From: Gammaproteobacteria bacterium
Lineage (GTDB): Bacteria; Pseudomonadota; Gammaproteobacteria; Steroidobacterales; Steroidobacteraceae
NCBI GenBank assembly: GCA_027452045.1
Contig: DAIDHH010000090.1
Coordinates: 1 to 41,346 of the forward strand
Direction: 5' to 3'
DNA: 41,346 bases
The notes under the pieces were generated by a model that saw only the letters and a list, made by a program, of their open reading frames with translations, ran no database searches and was not told the DNA's origin. This document shows positions 24,705 to 34,432 of the stretch, one piece after another; position 1 is the stretch's first letter, and every line of letters starts with the position of its first letter. Both the position numbers and the translations under genes were made by a program.

Positions 24705-25964
24705 TTGAACCGTTATCGCATGATCGCCGCCCTGGCGCTGAGCTTCATGATTTTCGCCATTCTGCTGAACAGCGTCGGCACCGTGATCCTGCAGTCGATC
24801 CACTCCTTCGAGGTCGGCAAGCCTCAGGCGAGCCTGCTCGAGCTCTTCAAGGACCTGCCGATCGTCATCACCTCTTTCGTGGTGGCCTCCTTCCTGCCGC
24901 TGCTCGGTTACCGGCGCGCCATCCTGATCGCCCTCGGCATCGTGGCGTGTGCCTGTGCGCTCATGCCGCTGTTCCCGGGATTTCGCACCACGGAACTGCT
25001 GTTCAGCTGCCTCGGCATCTCCTTCGCGCTCACCAAGGTCTCGGTCTACTCCTCGATCGGACTGCTGACCTCGACCAAGGCCGAGCATGGACGCCTCACC
25101 AATACCATCGAAGGTCTGTACATGGTGGGCGTGGTGATCTCCGGATGGCTGTTCAGCGCCTTCATCCGGCCCGGCGTATCGGCCGGCACGGGGTGGCTCA
25201 GGGTGTACTGGGTGCTGGTGGGCGCCTGCGGGCTCGCAATCCTGCTGCTCGCCACCTCGCGGCTCGATGAGTCCGCAGCGCGTGGCACGCCTGCGCGGCC
25301 CGCTCGCAACTCCCTGACCGACACGACGCGCCTGTTCATCCGTCCCATGGTTTACGTGTTCCTGGCATCGACCTTCCTCTACGTGCTCATCGAGCAGAGC
25401 TTCGGCACGTGGCTCCCAACCTTCAACAACGAGGTCCTGAAACTCCCGAACGCGCTCAGCGTGCAGATGGCGAGCATCCTCGCCGCATCCATCGCGATCG
25501 GCCGGGTCGCGGCGGGTCAACTGCTGCGCCGGGTGGCGTGGTATCCGTTGCTCAATACCTGCGTGGTCGGCATGGGGGTGCTCATGCTGCTCGCCCTGCC
25601 GCTCGCCCGCGGGGTGGCGGGCGCGCAGTTCAGCTGGTTCCACGCGCCGGCCGCCGCCTACCTGATCCCGCTCATCGGCCTGCTCATGGCGCCGATCTAT
25701 CCGGTCATCAACTCCGTGGCGCTCAGCGCGTTGCCCAAACACGCCCATGCCGCGATGACCGGACTCATCCTGGTCTTCTCGGCGCTCGGGGGCACCCTGG
25801 GCTCGCGCATCACCGCCATCGTGTTCTCCCGGTTCGGCGGCATCCACGCGTTCTATTTTTCGCTCGTCCCGATGACGCTGCTCCTCGGCACGCTGTTCCT
25901 CTTCAAGCGCGAGACCGGCCGCACCGGCAGCACGGCCGCCGCCGCAAGCGTCGCCGCCGATTGA
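24705..25964 (+). CDS. Major facilitator superfamily transporter
   Basis: 419-residue inner-membrane transporter with about twelve hydrophobic segments, for example [40 protein letters not shown] (with the loop-2 GYRR), [19 protein letters not shown], and [20 protein letters not shown] in the second half. A short central cytoplasmic loop follows residue 190. It resembles sugar-porter-like MFS proteins of the FucP type in outline, but I cannot assign a substrate. TTG start at 24705 with GAGG about 7 nt upstream; an ATG at 24720 (MIAALAL) is the alternative. The shared operator with the LacI regulator suggests induction by the transported compound. Confidence 0.88.
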   Translation: MNRYRMIAALALSFMIFAILLNSVGTVILQSIHSFEVGKPQASLLELFKDLPIVITSFVVASFLPLLGYRRAILIALGIVACACALMPLFPGFRTTELLFSCLGISFALTKVSVYSSIGLLTSTKAEHGRLTNTIEGLYMVGVVISGWLFSAFIRPGVSAGTGWLRVYWVLVGACGLAILLLATSRLDESAARGTPARPARNSLTDTTRLFIRPMVYVFLASTFLYVLIEQSFGTWLPTFNNEVLKLPNALSVQMASILAASIAIGRVAAGQLLRRVAWYPLLNTCVVGMGVLMLLALPLARGVAGAQFSWFHAPAAAYLIPLIGLLMAPIYPVINSVALSALPKHAHAAMTGLILVFSALGGTLGSRITAIVFSRFGGIHAFYFSLVPMTLLLGTLFLFKRETGRTGSTAAAASVAAD

Positions 25965-26329
25965 GCCGCGCTCTCGCACTCGCGCGGGCGCCAGTGATCG
26001 GGCACCCAGCGAGGAGACGGCCGGGCTCAGTGGGCCAGTGCCAACGCGGCACGCGCGTCATCATGCTCGAAGGCGGGAGCGAATTCAGCCAGCTCGGCGT
26101 CATCGAGCCCCACGTCCTTGGACCTGGCGATCTGTCTCCATTGAGCCAGCTTCTTCGAGACGGCGCCGGCGAGCGCAAATGGAAACGGCGAATCAAGGTC
26201 GCTCGGGGAGCGACGCGTCACAAACCCCTCGCGCAGCGGCCCCAGAGGCCCTCTACCGGGCACTTTGCGTGCGGGTTCTCGCACTTTGGCGGGCGCCGGG
26301 CTAATCTGCGCTGCTCGCCGCCACCCGAG
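25965..26329. other. Intergenic region upstream of mutS with a HipA-like remnant
   Basis: 365 bp between the MFS gene and mutS, both on the plus strand. The minus strand carries the HipA-like remnant listed at 26027-26284. The mutS frame is open leftwards through here and into the MFS gene, but this part shows no protein-like sequence. No clear terminator or promoter. Confidence 0.4.
26027..26284 (-). pseudogene. Possible C-terminal remnant of a HipA-family kinase
   Basis: The 85-codon frame ends in [20 protein letters not shown] followed by [13 protein letters not shown], which resembles the final helix of HipA-type serine/threonine kinases (WRxxAxxxGLxxxEIxxMAxAFEH). The first 30 residues are Pro/Arg/Gly-rich and do not match anything. 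No kinase core, HipB partner or RBS is present. If correct, this is the tail of a deleted toxin gene; the match is short and made by eye, so it may be chance. Confidence 0.35.
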
Positions 26330-28930
26330 ATGGACAGCAAGTCTTTGAATGATCTAGTAAATTCCCATACGCCGATGATGCAGCAGTACCTGCGCATCAA
26401 GAACCACCATCCCGACGCGCTGCTCTTTTACCGCATGGGGGATTTCTACGAGCTGTTCTACGAGGATGCGCGCCGCGCCGCGGCGCTCCTGGACATCACA
26501 CTCACCACACGCGGTCAGTCCGCGGGCCAGCCCATTCCCATGGCGGGAGTGCCCGCGCACAGCTACGAGAGCTATCTCGCGCGCCTGGTGCGCAAGGGCG
26601 AGAGCGTCGCCATCTGCGAGCAACTCGGGGATCCGGCGAAATCGAAGGGCCCCGTGGAGCGTGAGGTGGTACGCATCGTTACGCCGGGAACGGTAACGGA
26701 TGCCGCGCTGCTCGATGAGCGCCACGACACGCTGCTCGCCGCCGTGGCGAGCGACGGCGAGCGCTTCGGCCTCGCCTGGCTCGATCTCGCCGCCGGTCGC
26801 TTCACGATTCTCGAGGAACGCGGCCGGGTCGCTCTCGATGCGGAACTCGAGCGGTTGAAACCCGCCGAACTGTTGGTTTCCGAGGGCGGCCTGCTGGAGG
26901 AGCCGCGGCGCGGTACAGCGCTGCGCACCCGTCCGCCCTGGCATTTCGAGCTCGCGAGCGCCTCGCGCCTGCTCACCGATCAGCTCGGCACACTCGACCT
27001 GAAGGGCTTCGGCGCCGATGAGCTGCCGCTGGCGATCGGCGCAGCCGGCGCACTGTTGCAATACGTGCGCGACACCCAGAAGACCGCGCTGCCGCACATC
27101 CGCGGTCTCACCGTCGAGGAGCGCTCCGACGCCCTGGTCATCGACGCCGCCACCCGGCGCAACCTCGAGCTCGATGAGAGCCTCACCGGGCGCGAGGATG
27201 CGACGCTGTTCGCCCTGCTCGACCAGTGCGTTACGGCCATGGGCTCGCGCGAGCTGCGCCGCTGGCTCAATCGTCCCCTCACCGACCAGGACGCCCTGCG
27301 CCAGCGCTACCAGGCGCTCGCGACCCTGATCGAGGCACGCCGCTTCGAGGGGTTGCGCGAGCAGTTGCGGAACGTGGGCGACGTCGAGCGAATCCTGTCC
27401 CGGGTGGCACTGCGCTCGGCGCGACCACGCGACCTCACCCAACTGCGCAGCTCACTGTCGGTCCTGCCGGCATTGAAAGCGACGCTCGAGACACTCGATT
27501 CTCCGCTGGTGAGCTCGCTCAACGGGCGGATCGGCGAGCATGGCGAGGTTCTCGAGCTCCTGCGGCGCGCCATTGCCGATGAGCCTGCCACGTTTCTGCG
27601 CGACGGCGGCGTCATCGCGCCGGGATTCGATCCGGATCTCGATGAGCTGCGCCAGATCGCCACCCACACGGACGAGTTCCTGCTCGATCTCGAGCGGCGC
27701 GAGCGCGAGCGCACCGGCATCGCGGGCCTGAAGCTCGGGTACAACCGCGTGCAGGGCTTTTTCATCGAAATCTCGCGCAAGGACGCCGAGCGCGTGCCGA
27801 AGGACTTCGTGCGTCGGCAGACGGTGAAATCCGCCGAGCGGTTCATCACGAGCGAGCTCAAGACCTTCGAGGACCGGGTGCTCGGCGCCCGGGAACGCTC
27901 GCTCGCGCGGGAAAAGGAGCTCTACGAGGAGGTCCTGACCCAGCTCACCGACCGCCTCGGCCCCCTGCAGTCCACCGCCATCGCATTGTCGGAGCTCGAT
28001 GCCCTGGGCGCGCTGTCCGAGCGCGCCTGCACGCTGCAGTGGAGCGAGCCGCGGCTCATGGCGGACCCTGCGCTCGAGATCACCGCCGGCAGACACCCGG
28101 TGGTCGAGCGCTTCGCGACCAACGCCTTCGTTCCGAACGACCTGAAACTGGATGCCGCGCGACGCATGCTCGTGATCACCGGTCCCAACATGGGCGGCAA
28201 ATCGACCTACATGCGCCAGACCGCCATCATCGTGATCCTGGCGCACCTCGGCAGCTTCGTGCCCGCCGAGCGCGCCTCGATCGGCCCCATCGACCGCATT
28301 TTCACCCGCATCGGCGCCGCCGACGACCTCGCGGGGGGACGCTCCACGTTCATGGTGGAAATGACCGAGGCCGCCAACATCCTCAACAACGCCACGGCCC
28401 GCAGCCTCATCCTGATGGATGAGATCGGCCGTGGCACCAGCACCTTCGACGGACTGTCGCTCGCCTGGGCCATCGCCCACCACATTGCCACGCGCTTGAA
28501 GTCCTTCACTCTCTTCGCCACGCACTACTTCGAACTGACGACTCTGACGACGGAAGTCGACGGGTGCGCCAATGTGCACCTCGACGCCACGGAGCATGGC
28601 GATGGCATCGTTTTCCTTCACGCGGTGAAGGAAGGGCCGGCCAACCGCAGCTATGGACTGCAGGTGGCGCAGCTAGCCGGCGTGCCTCGAGAAGTCATCG
28701 GACAGGCCCGCCGGTATCTCGAGGCGCTGGAGTCTCAGCGCGACCAACGCGAGAGCGCCGATGGTGCCGGCTCGCACGGGCATGCGCAGAAGGAGCTGCC
28801 GCTGTTTGCCGCGCCCGAAGCGCCTCCCGCCGATCCCATTCGCGAGGCGCTCCTCGCCCTCGATCCCGATGAGCTTACCCCCAGGGCGGCGCTTGACGCG
28901 TTGTACAGGTTGAGGCGGTTGCTCGATTGA
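26330..28930 (+). CDS. mutS: DNA mismatch repair protein MutS
   Basis: Recognises mismatches and starts methyl-directed or strand-directed repair with MutL. The 866-residue product shows the mismatch-binding motif in the N-terminal domain ([15 protein letters not shown], with Phe-x-Glu), the connector, the lever/clamp ([20 protein letters not shown]), Walker [11 protein letters not shown] (about 617-626), Walker [21 protein letters not shown] and the C-terminal helix-turn-helix ending [10 protein letters not shown] start at ATG 26330 (MDSKSLNDL); the frame is open 307 codons further left but that runs through the MFS gene out of frame and is not coding. The MutS family length is about 850-880. 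Confidence 0.97.
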   Translation: MDSKSLNDLVNSHTPMMQQYLRIKNHHPDALLFYRMGDFYELFYEDARRAAALLDITLTTRGQSAGQPIPMAGVPAHSYESYLARLVRKGESVAICEQLGDPAKSKGPVEREVVRIVTPGTVTDAALLDERHDTLLAAVASDGERFGLAWLDLAAGRFTILEERGRVALDAELERLKPAELLVSEGGLLEEPRRGTALRTRPPWHFELASASRLLTDQLGTLDLKGFGADELPLAIGAAGALLQYVRDTQKTALPHIRGLTVEERSDALVIDAATRRNLELDESLTGREDATLFALLDQCVTAMGSRELRRWLNRPLTDQDALRQRYQALATLIEARRFEGLREQLRNVGDVERILSRVALRSARPRDLTQLRSSLSVLPALKATLETLDSPLVSSLNGRIGEHGEVLELLRRAIADEPATFLRDGGVIAPGFDPDLDELRQIATHTDEFLLDLERRERERTGIAGLKLGYNRVQGFFIEISRKDAERVPKDFVRRQTVKSAERFITSELKTFEDRVLGARERSLAREKELYEEVLTQLTDRLGPLQSTAIALSELDALGALSERACTLQWSEPRLMADPALEITAGRHPVVERFATNAFVPNDLKLDAARRMLVITGPNMGGKSTYMRQTAIIVILAHLGSFVPAERASIGPIDRIFTRIGAADDLAGGRSTFMVEMTEAANILNNATARSLILMDEIGRGTSTFDGLSLAWAIAHHIATRLKSFTLFATHYFELTTLTTEVDGCANVHLDATEHGDGIVFLHAVKEGPANRSYGLQVAQLAGVPREVIGQARRYLEALESQRDQRESADGAGSHGHAQKELPLFAAPEAPPADPIREALLALDPDELTPRAALDALYRLRRLLD

Positions 28931-28984
28931 GCGCAATGGCGCGCGGCGCGGGGCGTGCGGATGTACTCGTGTTAAAATGGTAAA

Positions 28985-29218
28985 ATGACAGGTTCGTCCG
29001 AAAGACAGGCCCGTGCGGCGCTGCGGCGTAAGACGACGATTCTGAAGCGCACGCGCCTGGGCGGGGTGGAGCGCGATCTTACGCCCTTGTCCGGACCCGA
29101 GGCGCTGTCGCTGGTGGAGCGGCTGACCCGGGAGAGCTGGACTGCCGCTGGCAGGACATTTCCGCGTTATCGCCGCGATCAGATTCCTGTGCATTTCGTA
29201 CCGGGACATCCCAAGTGA
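28985..29218 (+). CDS. Small conserved-type protein upstream of a nucleotidyltransferase
   Basis: 77 residues, basic, no recognised domain: SSERQARAALRRKTTILKRT, then LTPLSGPEALSLVERLTRES and the tail DQIPVHFVPGHPK. It looks like the small partner that often precedes DUF6036/AbiEii-like nucleotidyltransferase genes. The stop overlaps the next start (GTGA at 29215), so the two are coupled. A TAAAAT hexamer at 28973-28978 lies just 6 bp before the ATG, and no Shine-Dalgarno is seen, so the mRNA may be leaderless. Function unknown; partner or antitoxin-like role is inferred only from the gene pair. Confidence 0.6.
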   Translation: MTGSSERQARAALRRKTTILKRTRLGGVERDLTPLSGPEALSLVERLTRESWTAAGRTFPRYRRDQIPVHFVPGHPK

Positions 29219-29703
29219 TCGACCTTCCCGAGGACTTCCGCGACCTGCTGATGGAGTTGGCGGACGCGGGCGCCGAGTTTGTCCTGGTCGGGGGGCATGC
29301 GGTTGCATTTCATGGCCACCCTCGCGCAACGAAGGATATGGACGTGTTGATCCGCGCCAATACCTCCAATGCGGAGCGGGTATACCGGGCGCTCGCAGCC
29401 TTCGGAGCACCTCTTGAGTCCTTCGAGGTGCAAGCCAAGGACTTTGCGAGTTACGACGGCGTGTTGCAGATAGGTCTGCCGCCACGTCGGATCGACATCA
29501 TCAATCGCGCCGATGGAATCACTTTCGACGAAGCGGTGGCCGAAGGGTCTGGATTCACCCTCGATGGAAGGAAGGTGCCCGTCATAGGACGGGCAGCTCT
29601 GCTCAAGAACAAGCTCGCTACGGGCAGAACACAGGATGCGGCGGACGTTGAGGCATTGGTTTCGCAGGGACGAACGAATCAAGAGCAGGGCGACAAGTCG
29701 TAA
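29215..29703 (+). CDS. Nucleotidyltransferase of the AbiEii/DUF6036 type
   Basis: 162-residue protein with the minimal polymerase-beta-like nucleotidyltransferase fold. The signature hGG-x13-DhD is exact: VLVGGHAVAFHGHPRATKDM then DVLI, with G26, G27, D41 and D43; a third carboxylate is D94 in RRIDIINRADG. The end (AALLKNKLATGRTQDAADVE) is typical of the family, where a conserved Lys-x-x-x-x-R-xx-D helix follows. Related proteins act as toxins or antitoxins that nucleotidylate tRNA or protein partners. GTG start at 29215 overlaps the stop of the small upstream gene. Whether this pair is a true toxin-antitoxin module is inference. Confidence 0.8.
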   Translation: MIDLPEDFRDLLMELADAGAEFVLVGGHAVAFHGHPRATKDMDVLIRANTSNAERVYRALAAFGAPLESFEVQAKDFASYDGVLQIGLPPRRIDIINRADGITFDEAVAEGSGFTLDGRKVPVIGRAALLKNKLATGRTQDAADVEALVSQGRTNQEQGDKS

Positions 29704-29723
29704 TCGGAGGGAACGGAGAAACC

Positions 29724-30161
29724 GTGAGTCCGCTGTTGCGAAACGCCACGCCCGCCGACCTCACGGCCATCCGCGACCTGCTCGAGCGCAATGGCCTGCC
29801 GACGAGCGATCTCGCCTCCTCGGGCGCACGCTTTACGGTCGCCTGTGAGAACACCCGGTTGCTGGGCGCCGGGGCGCTCGAGCGCTTCGGGAGCGCGGCG
29901 CTGCTGCGCTCGGTGGCGGTGGAGCCGGCCCGCCGGGGCCAGGGCCTCGGCCGCCACCTCCTCAAGGCGCTCGAGCTGCAGGCGCGCGCCACGGGCATCA
30001 CCCAGCTCGTGTTGCTCACCCAGACCGCACGGCAGTTCTTCGAGCATCAGGGCTATCGGCCGGTCGATCGCGGGCAGGTCCCGCAGGGGGTTCGGGAGAG
30101 CGCGGAGTTTCGCTCTCTCTGTCCGGCCTCGGCCGAGTGCATGGTGAAATGGCTGCGTTGA
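29724..30161 (+). CDS. GNAT N-acetyltransferase, ArsN2-like
   Basis: 145-residue acetyl-CoA-dependent acetyltransferase. Acetyl-CoA-binding motif A is SVAVEPARRGQGLGRHLLKA (R/Q-x-x-G-x-G/A as RRGQGLG), preceded by GAGALERFGSAALLRS and followed by LVLLTQTARQFFEHQGYRPV. The C-terminal SLCPASAECMVKWLR resembles the CPxSAxxM end of the ArsN2 group, which is usually found in arsenic resistance clusters and linked to N-acetylation of organoarsenical antibiotics. No ars genes are in the window. GTG start at 29724 with GGAG about 7 nt upstream. 20 bp after the nucleotidyltransferase; convergent with the hydrolase gene. Confidence 0.8.
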   Translation: MSPLLRNATPADLTAIRDLLERNGLPTSDLASSGARFTVACENTRLLGAGALERFGSAALLRSVAVEPARRGQGLGRHLLKALELQARATGITQLVLLTQTARQFFEHQGYRPVDRGQVPQGVRESAEFRSLCPASAECMVKWLR

Positions 30162-30205
30162 GCGCAAACCGGCCGCGCGCGCCACTCCTCAACCGCCGAG
30201 GCGGA

Positions 30206-30847
30206 TCACCGCAGCGAAAATCGCCCTTCCTTCAGGAAATGTCCGGTCTCACGCGCCACGCGCGCCGACACGAGCATACCCATGTGACTCACGGGTATGA
30301 CGATATGGTCGCTCGCTCCAGGGAGCCGCGTCTCACTCACCGCCACGGTACCGTCGCTCTCCTCTTCGAATCCGGCGAGGAGCTGTCCGAAGCCGAAAGA
30401 GTATGACCCGGCGATCACCCCGAGCGGCCGGTCGAAGCGCCAGCGCCGCTCGCGAGGGGTCAGCAGCTCTTCGGCGACCGAGCGGCCCATCAGCGCGGTC
30501 ATGAACTGCGAATGACCCGCTTGCACCGCCGCCTTGCTCGCCACGCAGGGCGAGCCGAGAAACACCACTCGGCCCGGGGGCTGGAGCGGATAGCGCTCGA
30601 GGAAGCGGTAGATGACGAGGCCCCCCAGGCTGTGGCCGACGAAATCCACCGTCGCGGGATCGAGGTCGAGCACGAAGTCCTTGAGCTGGGCCGCGATTTC
30701 CTCCATCCCATGTGTCACGGCGGCGTAGGAAAACGCGTGCACGGCGCAGCCGAGATCGCGTGACAGCCTGTGGCGCAGCAGCAGGCCCTCGCCCCCGGAC
30801 ATCCAGAGGCCGTGCACATAGATGACGTGCCGCCGGGTGTCGCTCAC
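30206..30847 (-). CDS. Alpha/beta hydrolase (PGAP1/lipase-like)
   Basis: 213-residue serine hydrolase. After [20 protein letters not shown] (oxyanion-hole HG) comes the nucleophile elbow GHSLGG with Ser73 in [20 protein letters not shown]. The likely acid is Asp in [13 protein letters not shown] and the base His in [12 protein letters not shown], the order seen in PGAP1-like and triacylglycerol lipase-like hydrolases. No signal peptide. GTG start at 30847 overlaps the aspS stop (GTGA), so it is the last gene of the fmdB-to-aspS run. The same frame extends 162 codons upstream inside aspS, but that is shadow sequence. Substrate unknown, perhaps an ester. Confidence 0.88.
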   Translation of the reverse strand: MSDTRRHVIYVHGLWMSGGEGLLLRHRLSRDLGCAVHAFSYAAVTHGMEEIAAQLKDFVLDLDPATVDFVGHSLGGLVIYRFLERYPLQPPGRVVFLGSPCVASKAAVQAGHSQFMTALMGRSVAEELLTPRERRWRFDRPLGVIAGSYSFGFGQLLAGFEEESDGTVAVSETRLPGASDHIVIPVSHMGMLVSARVARETGHFLKEGRFSLR

Positions 30848-32616
30848 ACCTGAGGCGGCGTCCGGACCCGGATGTGCAGCTCGCGCAGCTGCGCCTCGCT
30901 CACCTCGGTCGGCGCATCGGTGAGCGGATCGGCGGCGGTCTGAGTCTTCGGGAAGGCGATCACCTCGCGGATGCTGTCGGCGCCGGCCATGAGCATGGCG
31001 AGGCGGTCGAGCCCGAAAGCGATGCCCCCGTGCGGCGGCGCGCCATACTTCAGCGCATCGAGCAGGAAGCCGAACTTGTTGCGCGCCTCCTGCGCTGCGA
31101 TGCCGAGCAGCTCGAACACCGTCGACTGCATCTCCTGGCGATGGATACGCACCGAGCCACCGCCGATCTCCGAGCCGTTGAGCACCAGGTCGTAGGCCTT
31201 GGCGAGGGCGCTCCCCGGATCGGCGCGCAGCGCCTCGGGATCGTCGAGCTTCGGCGAGGTGAAGGGGTGATGCATCGCGACCCAGCGCCGCTCGTCGGCA
31301 TCCCACTCGAACATCGGGAAATCGACGACCCACAGCGGCCGCCAGCCGCTCTCGATGAGCTTCAGGTCCTGGCCGATCTTAAGACGCAGCGCGCCAAGGG
31401 CATCGCAGACCACCTTCGCGGAATCGGCGCCGAAGAAGATGAGATCGTTATCGGCGGCTCCGGTGCGCTCGAGGATGCCGGCCACCGCCGCATCGCTCAG
31501 GAACTTGACGATCGGGGACTGCAGCCCATCGCGGCCGCGGGCGCGCTCGTTGACCTTGATGTAGGCAAGGCCCTTGGCTCCGTAGCGCGCCACGTACTCG
31601 GTATAGCCATCGATCTGCGAGCGCGGCATGCCACCGGCGCCCGGCACCCGCAGCGCCGCCACCCGCCCCTTCGGATCCTTGGCGGGGCCGGAGAACACCT
31701 TGAAGTCGCAGTCGCGGACCAGGTCCCCGACATCGGTCAGCTCGAGCCCGATGCGCAGATCCGGCTTGTCGGACCCGTAGCGGCGCATCGCCTCGGCGAA
31801 GGTCATGCGCGGAATGGGATCCGGCAGCGCCTGGCCGAGCACCTCCTGGAAGAAATGCCGCACCAGCCCCTCCATGAGCTGCATGATCTGGTCCTGCCCG
31901 AGGAAGGAAGTCTCGATGTCGAGCTGCGTGAACTCCGGCTGACGGTCGGCGCGCAGGTCCTCGTCGCGGAAACAGCGCACGATCTGGTAGTAGCGATCGA
32001 AGCCCGCGACCATCAACAGCTGCTTGAAGATCTGCGGCGACTGCGGCAGCGCGAAGAACTTGCCCGCATGGGTGCGGCTCGGCACCAGGTAGTCGCGTGC
32101 ACCCTCGGGGGTCGCCTTGGTGAGCATCGGCGTCTCGATGTCGAGGAAGCCCTGCTCATCGAGGTAGGCGCGCATGGCGCGGGTGATCCGATGCCGCAGA
32201 CGCAGCCGCCGGCTCATCACCTCGCGGCGCAGGTCGAGGTAGCGGTAGCGCAGGCGCACTTCCTCGCCCACGGTCTCATCGAGCTGAAACGGCAGAGGCT
32301 CGGAGCGGTTGAGAACCTCGAGCTCGCTCGCGAGGAGCTCCACCCGGCCCGAGGCGAGATGCGCGTTCACCGTGCCCTCGGGGCGCTCCCTGACCCGGCC
32401 TTTGACGCGCACCACGAACTCGTTGCGCAGCCGCTCCGCCTCCTTGAACAGCTCCGGGGCGTCCGGATCGAAGACGATCTGCAGCAGTCCTTCCCGATCG
32501 CGCAGATCGATGAAGATGATGCCCCCGTGATCACGCCGCCGGTGCACCCAGCCGGCCACCTCGACCGTCTGTCCGATGAGCCGCTCGTCGACTTGTCCGC
32601 AGTAATGTGAACGCAT
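30844..32616 (-). CDS. aspS: Aspartyl-tRNA synthetase (predicted non-discriminating Asp/Asn type)
   Basis: Class II synthetase, 590 residues, with the bacterial anticodon-binding OB domain, the core motifs (motif 2 [20 protein letters not shown], motif 3 [15 protein letters not shown]) and the bacterial GAD insertion domain. ATG at 32616 (MRSHYCGQ) matches the family start. The anticodon-domain residues that separate enzyme types are His30 (RRRDHGG) and Gly81 (RPEGTVN), as in the non-discriminating enzyme of Pseudomonas, rather than Leu/Lys as in E. coli. Such enzymes also charge tRNA-Asn with Asp, which GatCAB then amidates. The specificity is inferred; the identity of the gene is not in doubt. 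Confidence 0.96.
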   Translation of the reverse strand: MRSHYCGQVDERLIGQTVEVAGWVHRRRDHGGIIFIDLRDREGLLQIVFDPDAPELFKEAERLRNEFVVRVKGRVRERPEGTVNAHLASGRVELLASELEVLNRSEPLPFQLDETVGEEVRLRYRYLDLRREVMSRRLRLRHRITRAMRAYLDEQGFLDIETPMLTKATPEGARDYLVPSRTHAGKFFALPQSPQIFKQLLMVAGFDRYYQIVRCFRDEDLRADRQPEFTQLDIETSFLGQDQIMQLMEGLVRHFFQEVLGQALPDPIPRMTFAEAMRRYGSDKPDLRIGLELTDVGDLVRDCDFKVFSGPAKDPKGRVAALRVPGAGGMPRSQIDGYTEYVARYGAKGLAYIKVNERARGRDGLQSPIVKFLSDAAVAGILERTGAADNDLIFFGADSAKVVCDALGALRLKIGQDLKLIESGWRPLWVVDFPMFEWDADERRWVAMHHPFTSPKLDDPEALRADPGSALAKAYDLVLNGSEIGGGSVRIHRQEMQSTVFELLGIAAQEARNKFGFLLDALKYGAPPHGGIAFGLDRLAMLMAGADSIREVIAFPKTQTAADPLTDAPTEVSEAQLRELHIRVRTPPQV

Positions 32617-32727
32617 AAGGGCGGCGATGGTACGAAGCTGGGGCGCCCCCCGCAACCTCAACGACCCTGCGCGGCGGCCTCGGGCTTGCGAACGGCCCGG
32701 CGCCCGCCGTGCGGCGCCCGAACGCGC

Positions 32728-33714
32728 TCAGCCCATCGTGAGGACCGCCGCACCCTGCACGGTGCCGCGGCGCAGACTCTCGAGAGCCGCGTTGGCCTCG
32801 GACAGGGGAAAGCACTGCGCCGTGGCACGCAAGCCGAGCTCCGCGGCGAGACGCATGAACTCTTCGCCGTCGGTACGAGTGAGGTTGGCCACCGAGCACA
32901 GCGAGCGCTCGCCCCAGAGCAGCGCATAGGGAAAGGCAGGAATGTCGCTCATGTGGATACCGGCGCACACTACCCGCCCACCGGGGCGGACGGCCGCGAG
33001 AGCCGCGGGCACCAGTGCGCCGACCGGCGCGAACAGAATCGCCGCATCGAGCGGCTCGGGTGGCGCCTCATCGGATGCGCCCGCCCAGCAGGCCCCGAGG
33101 CGCCGAGCGAAGGCCTGACCTTGCGCATCGCCCGGCCGGGTGAATGCGAACACCCGGCGACCCTCGGCCCGTGCCACCTGCGCCAGCAGGTGCGCGGCGG
33201 CGCCGAAGCCGTAGAGACCGAGGTTCGCAGCCTCCCCGGCCATGCGATACGCCCGATAGCCGATGAGGCCGGCGCACAGGAGCGGGGCGAGCCCGGCGGC
33301 GGGCGCCTCGGCCGGCAGCCTCAGGCAGTAGCGCGCATCGGCCAGGACCTGCTCGGCGTACCCGCCATCGAGGGTGTAGCCGGTGAAGCCTGCCTGCTCG
33401 CACAGGTTCTCCCGGCCTTCGAGGCAGTAGCGGCAGGTGCCGCAGGTCTGCCCCAGCCAGGGCACGCCGACACGCTCCCCGATGCGAAATCCGCTGACCC
33501 CCGGGCCGATCTCGGCGATGGTGCCGACGACCTCGTGACCCGGGGTGAGTGGATAAGGGATGTGCGGCAGCTCGCCATCGAGGAGGTGCAAGTCCGTCCG
33601 GCACACCCCGCACGCCTCGACGGCGATGCGCATCCGATACGGGCCAGGCGGCCCCAGGGACACCTCCTGCAACCGCAGAGGCTCGCCGGGCGCGTGCAGC
33701 CGCATGGCCTTCAT
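32728..33714 (-). CDS. Zinc-dependent alcohol dehydrogenase (AdhA-like MDR)
   Basis: NAD(P)-dependent oxidoreductase of the zinc-containing MDR family, 328 residues. Catalytic zinc ligands are Cys38 (ACGVCRTDLHLLDG) and His60-Glu61 (TPGHEVVG). The structural zinc lobe is CGTCRYCLEGRENLC (Cys91, 94, 97, 105). The Rossmann fold follows with LGLYGFGAAAHLLAQVARAE; the glycine motif is GFGAAAH rather than GxGxxG. Overall like the mycobacterial-type AdhA group. It starts 9 bp after the DUF502 gene and ends 111 bp before aspS, on the same strand, so it interrupts the usual fmdB-DUF502-aspS order. Substrate unknown. Confidence 0.92.
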   Translation of the reverse strand: MKAMRLHAPGEPLRLQEVSLGPPGPYRMRIAVEACGVCRTDLHLLDGELPHIPYPLTPGHEVVGTIAEIGPGVSGFRIGERVGVPWLGQTCGTCRYCLEGRENLCEQAGFTGYTLDGGYAEQVLADARYCLRLPAEAPAAGLAPLLCAGLIGYRAYRMAGEAANLGLYGFGAAAHLLAQVARAEGRRVFAFTRPGDAQGQAFARRLGACWAGASDEAPPEPLDAAILFAPVGALVPAALAAVRPGGRVVCAGIHMSDIPAFPYALLWGERSLCSVANLTRTDGEEFMRLAAELGLRATAQCFPLSEANAALESLRRGTVQGAAVLTMG

Positions 33715-33723
33715 GGGGCGCGC

Positions 33724-34428
33724 TCAGGCGCCAGAGGGGTTTTCCGCCCGCTCCGGTAGCTTTACCTTGGACTCTGGCGCATGTGGTGCCACCACCCCGC
33801 AGGTGATGATCATCTTCATGGCCGCATCGACGCTCATCTCGAGCTCGATGATCTGCCGCCGGGGCACGATCGCGAGCCACCCGGCCGTCGCGTTCAACGC
33901 GGCAGAGATGTAGACCGCTGCGTGCGGCTCACCGGTCTTGGCGGAGATCTCGGGCACGTCCTCCGCGGTGAGGAACCCCAGGCTCCATACCCCTGTGCGC
34001 GGATACTCCACCATGACCACCTTGCGGAACGCGCTCGACTGGGAGAACACGCTCTCGGCGAAGCTCTTCACGCCTCCATACACTGCCCCGACGATCGGGA
34101 TGTGGTGCAGCACCTCCTCGCCCCAGACGAGCAGCCGGCGCCCGATCAGGTTGGTGACCAGCAGCCCGGTCATGAAGAGCACCGCCACGGTCAGCAGCAG
34201 CCCCAGGGCGGGCATGAGGATGACCACCCAGCCCTGGGGCTGGTATCCCGGCGGCAGCGGCAACAGGAGCAACGTCCTGTCCAGCACGTGCACCAGGAAA
34301 GTCACCACCCAGATCGTGACGCCGATCGGCAGCCACACCAGGATGCCGGACACCATGATCCGCCGCAGGAGCGACCCTTTGTTCTTCGGGCTGCTCGATA
34401 CCGGGCGGGCTGTCACCGGGACATTCAA
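33724..34428 (-). CDS. DUF502 family membrane protein
   Basis: 234-residue integral membrane protein of unknown function. Two strong membrane segments lie at about 24-57 (RIMVSGILVWLPIGVTIWVV and onward) and 66-98 (GWVVILMPALGLLLTVAVLF, then MTGLLVTNLIG). The conserved soluble part follows: IPIVGAVYGGVKSFAESVFS, VVMVEYPRTGVWSLGFLTAE, HAAVYISAALNATAGWLAIV with PRRQIIELEMSVDAAMKMII, typical of the family. It starts 4 bp after fmdB. The fmdB-DUF502-aspS neighbourhood is widespread in Proteobacteria and is the best hint to its role, so far undefined. Confidence 0.93.
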   Translation of the reverse strand: MNVPVTARPVSSSPKNKGSLLRRIMVSGILVWLPIGVTIWVVTFLVHVLDRTLLLLPLPPGYQPQGWVVILMPALGLLLTVAVLFMTGLLVTNLIGRRLLVWGEEVLHHIPIVGAVYGGVKSFAESVFSQSSAFRKVVMVEYPRTGVWSLGFLTAEDVPEISAKTGEPHAAVYISAALNATAGWLAIVPRRQIIELEMSVDAAMKMIITCGVVAPHAPESKVKLPERAENPSGA

Positions 34429-34432
34429 GCGC

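Noticed and set aside
25409-26329. 307-codon upstream extension of mutS
   Set aside because: It overlaps the MFS gene out of frame; MutS homologues start at the ATG at 26330.
28985-29218. HEPN-like R-x6-H motif in the small partner protein
   Set aside because: The motif is short, the protein is too small and lacks a helical HEPN fold, so a HEPN-MNT assignment is not supported.
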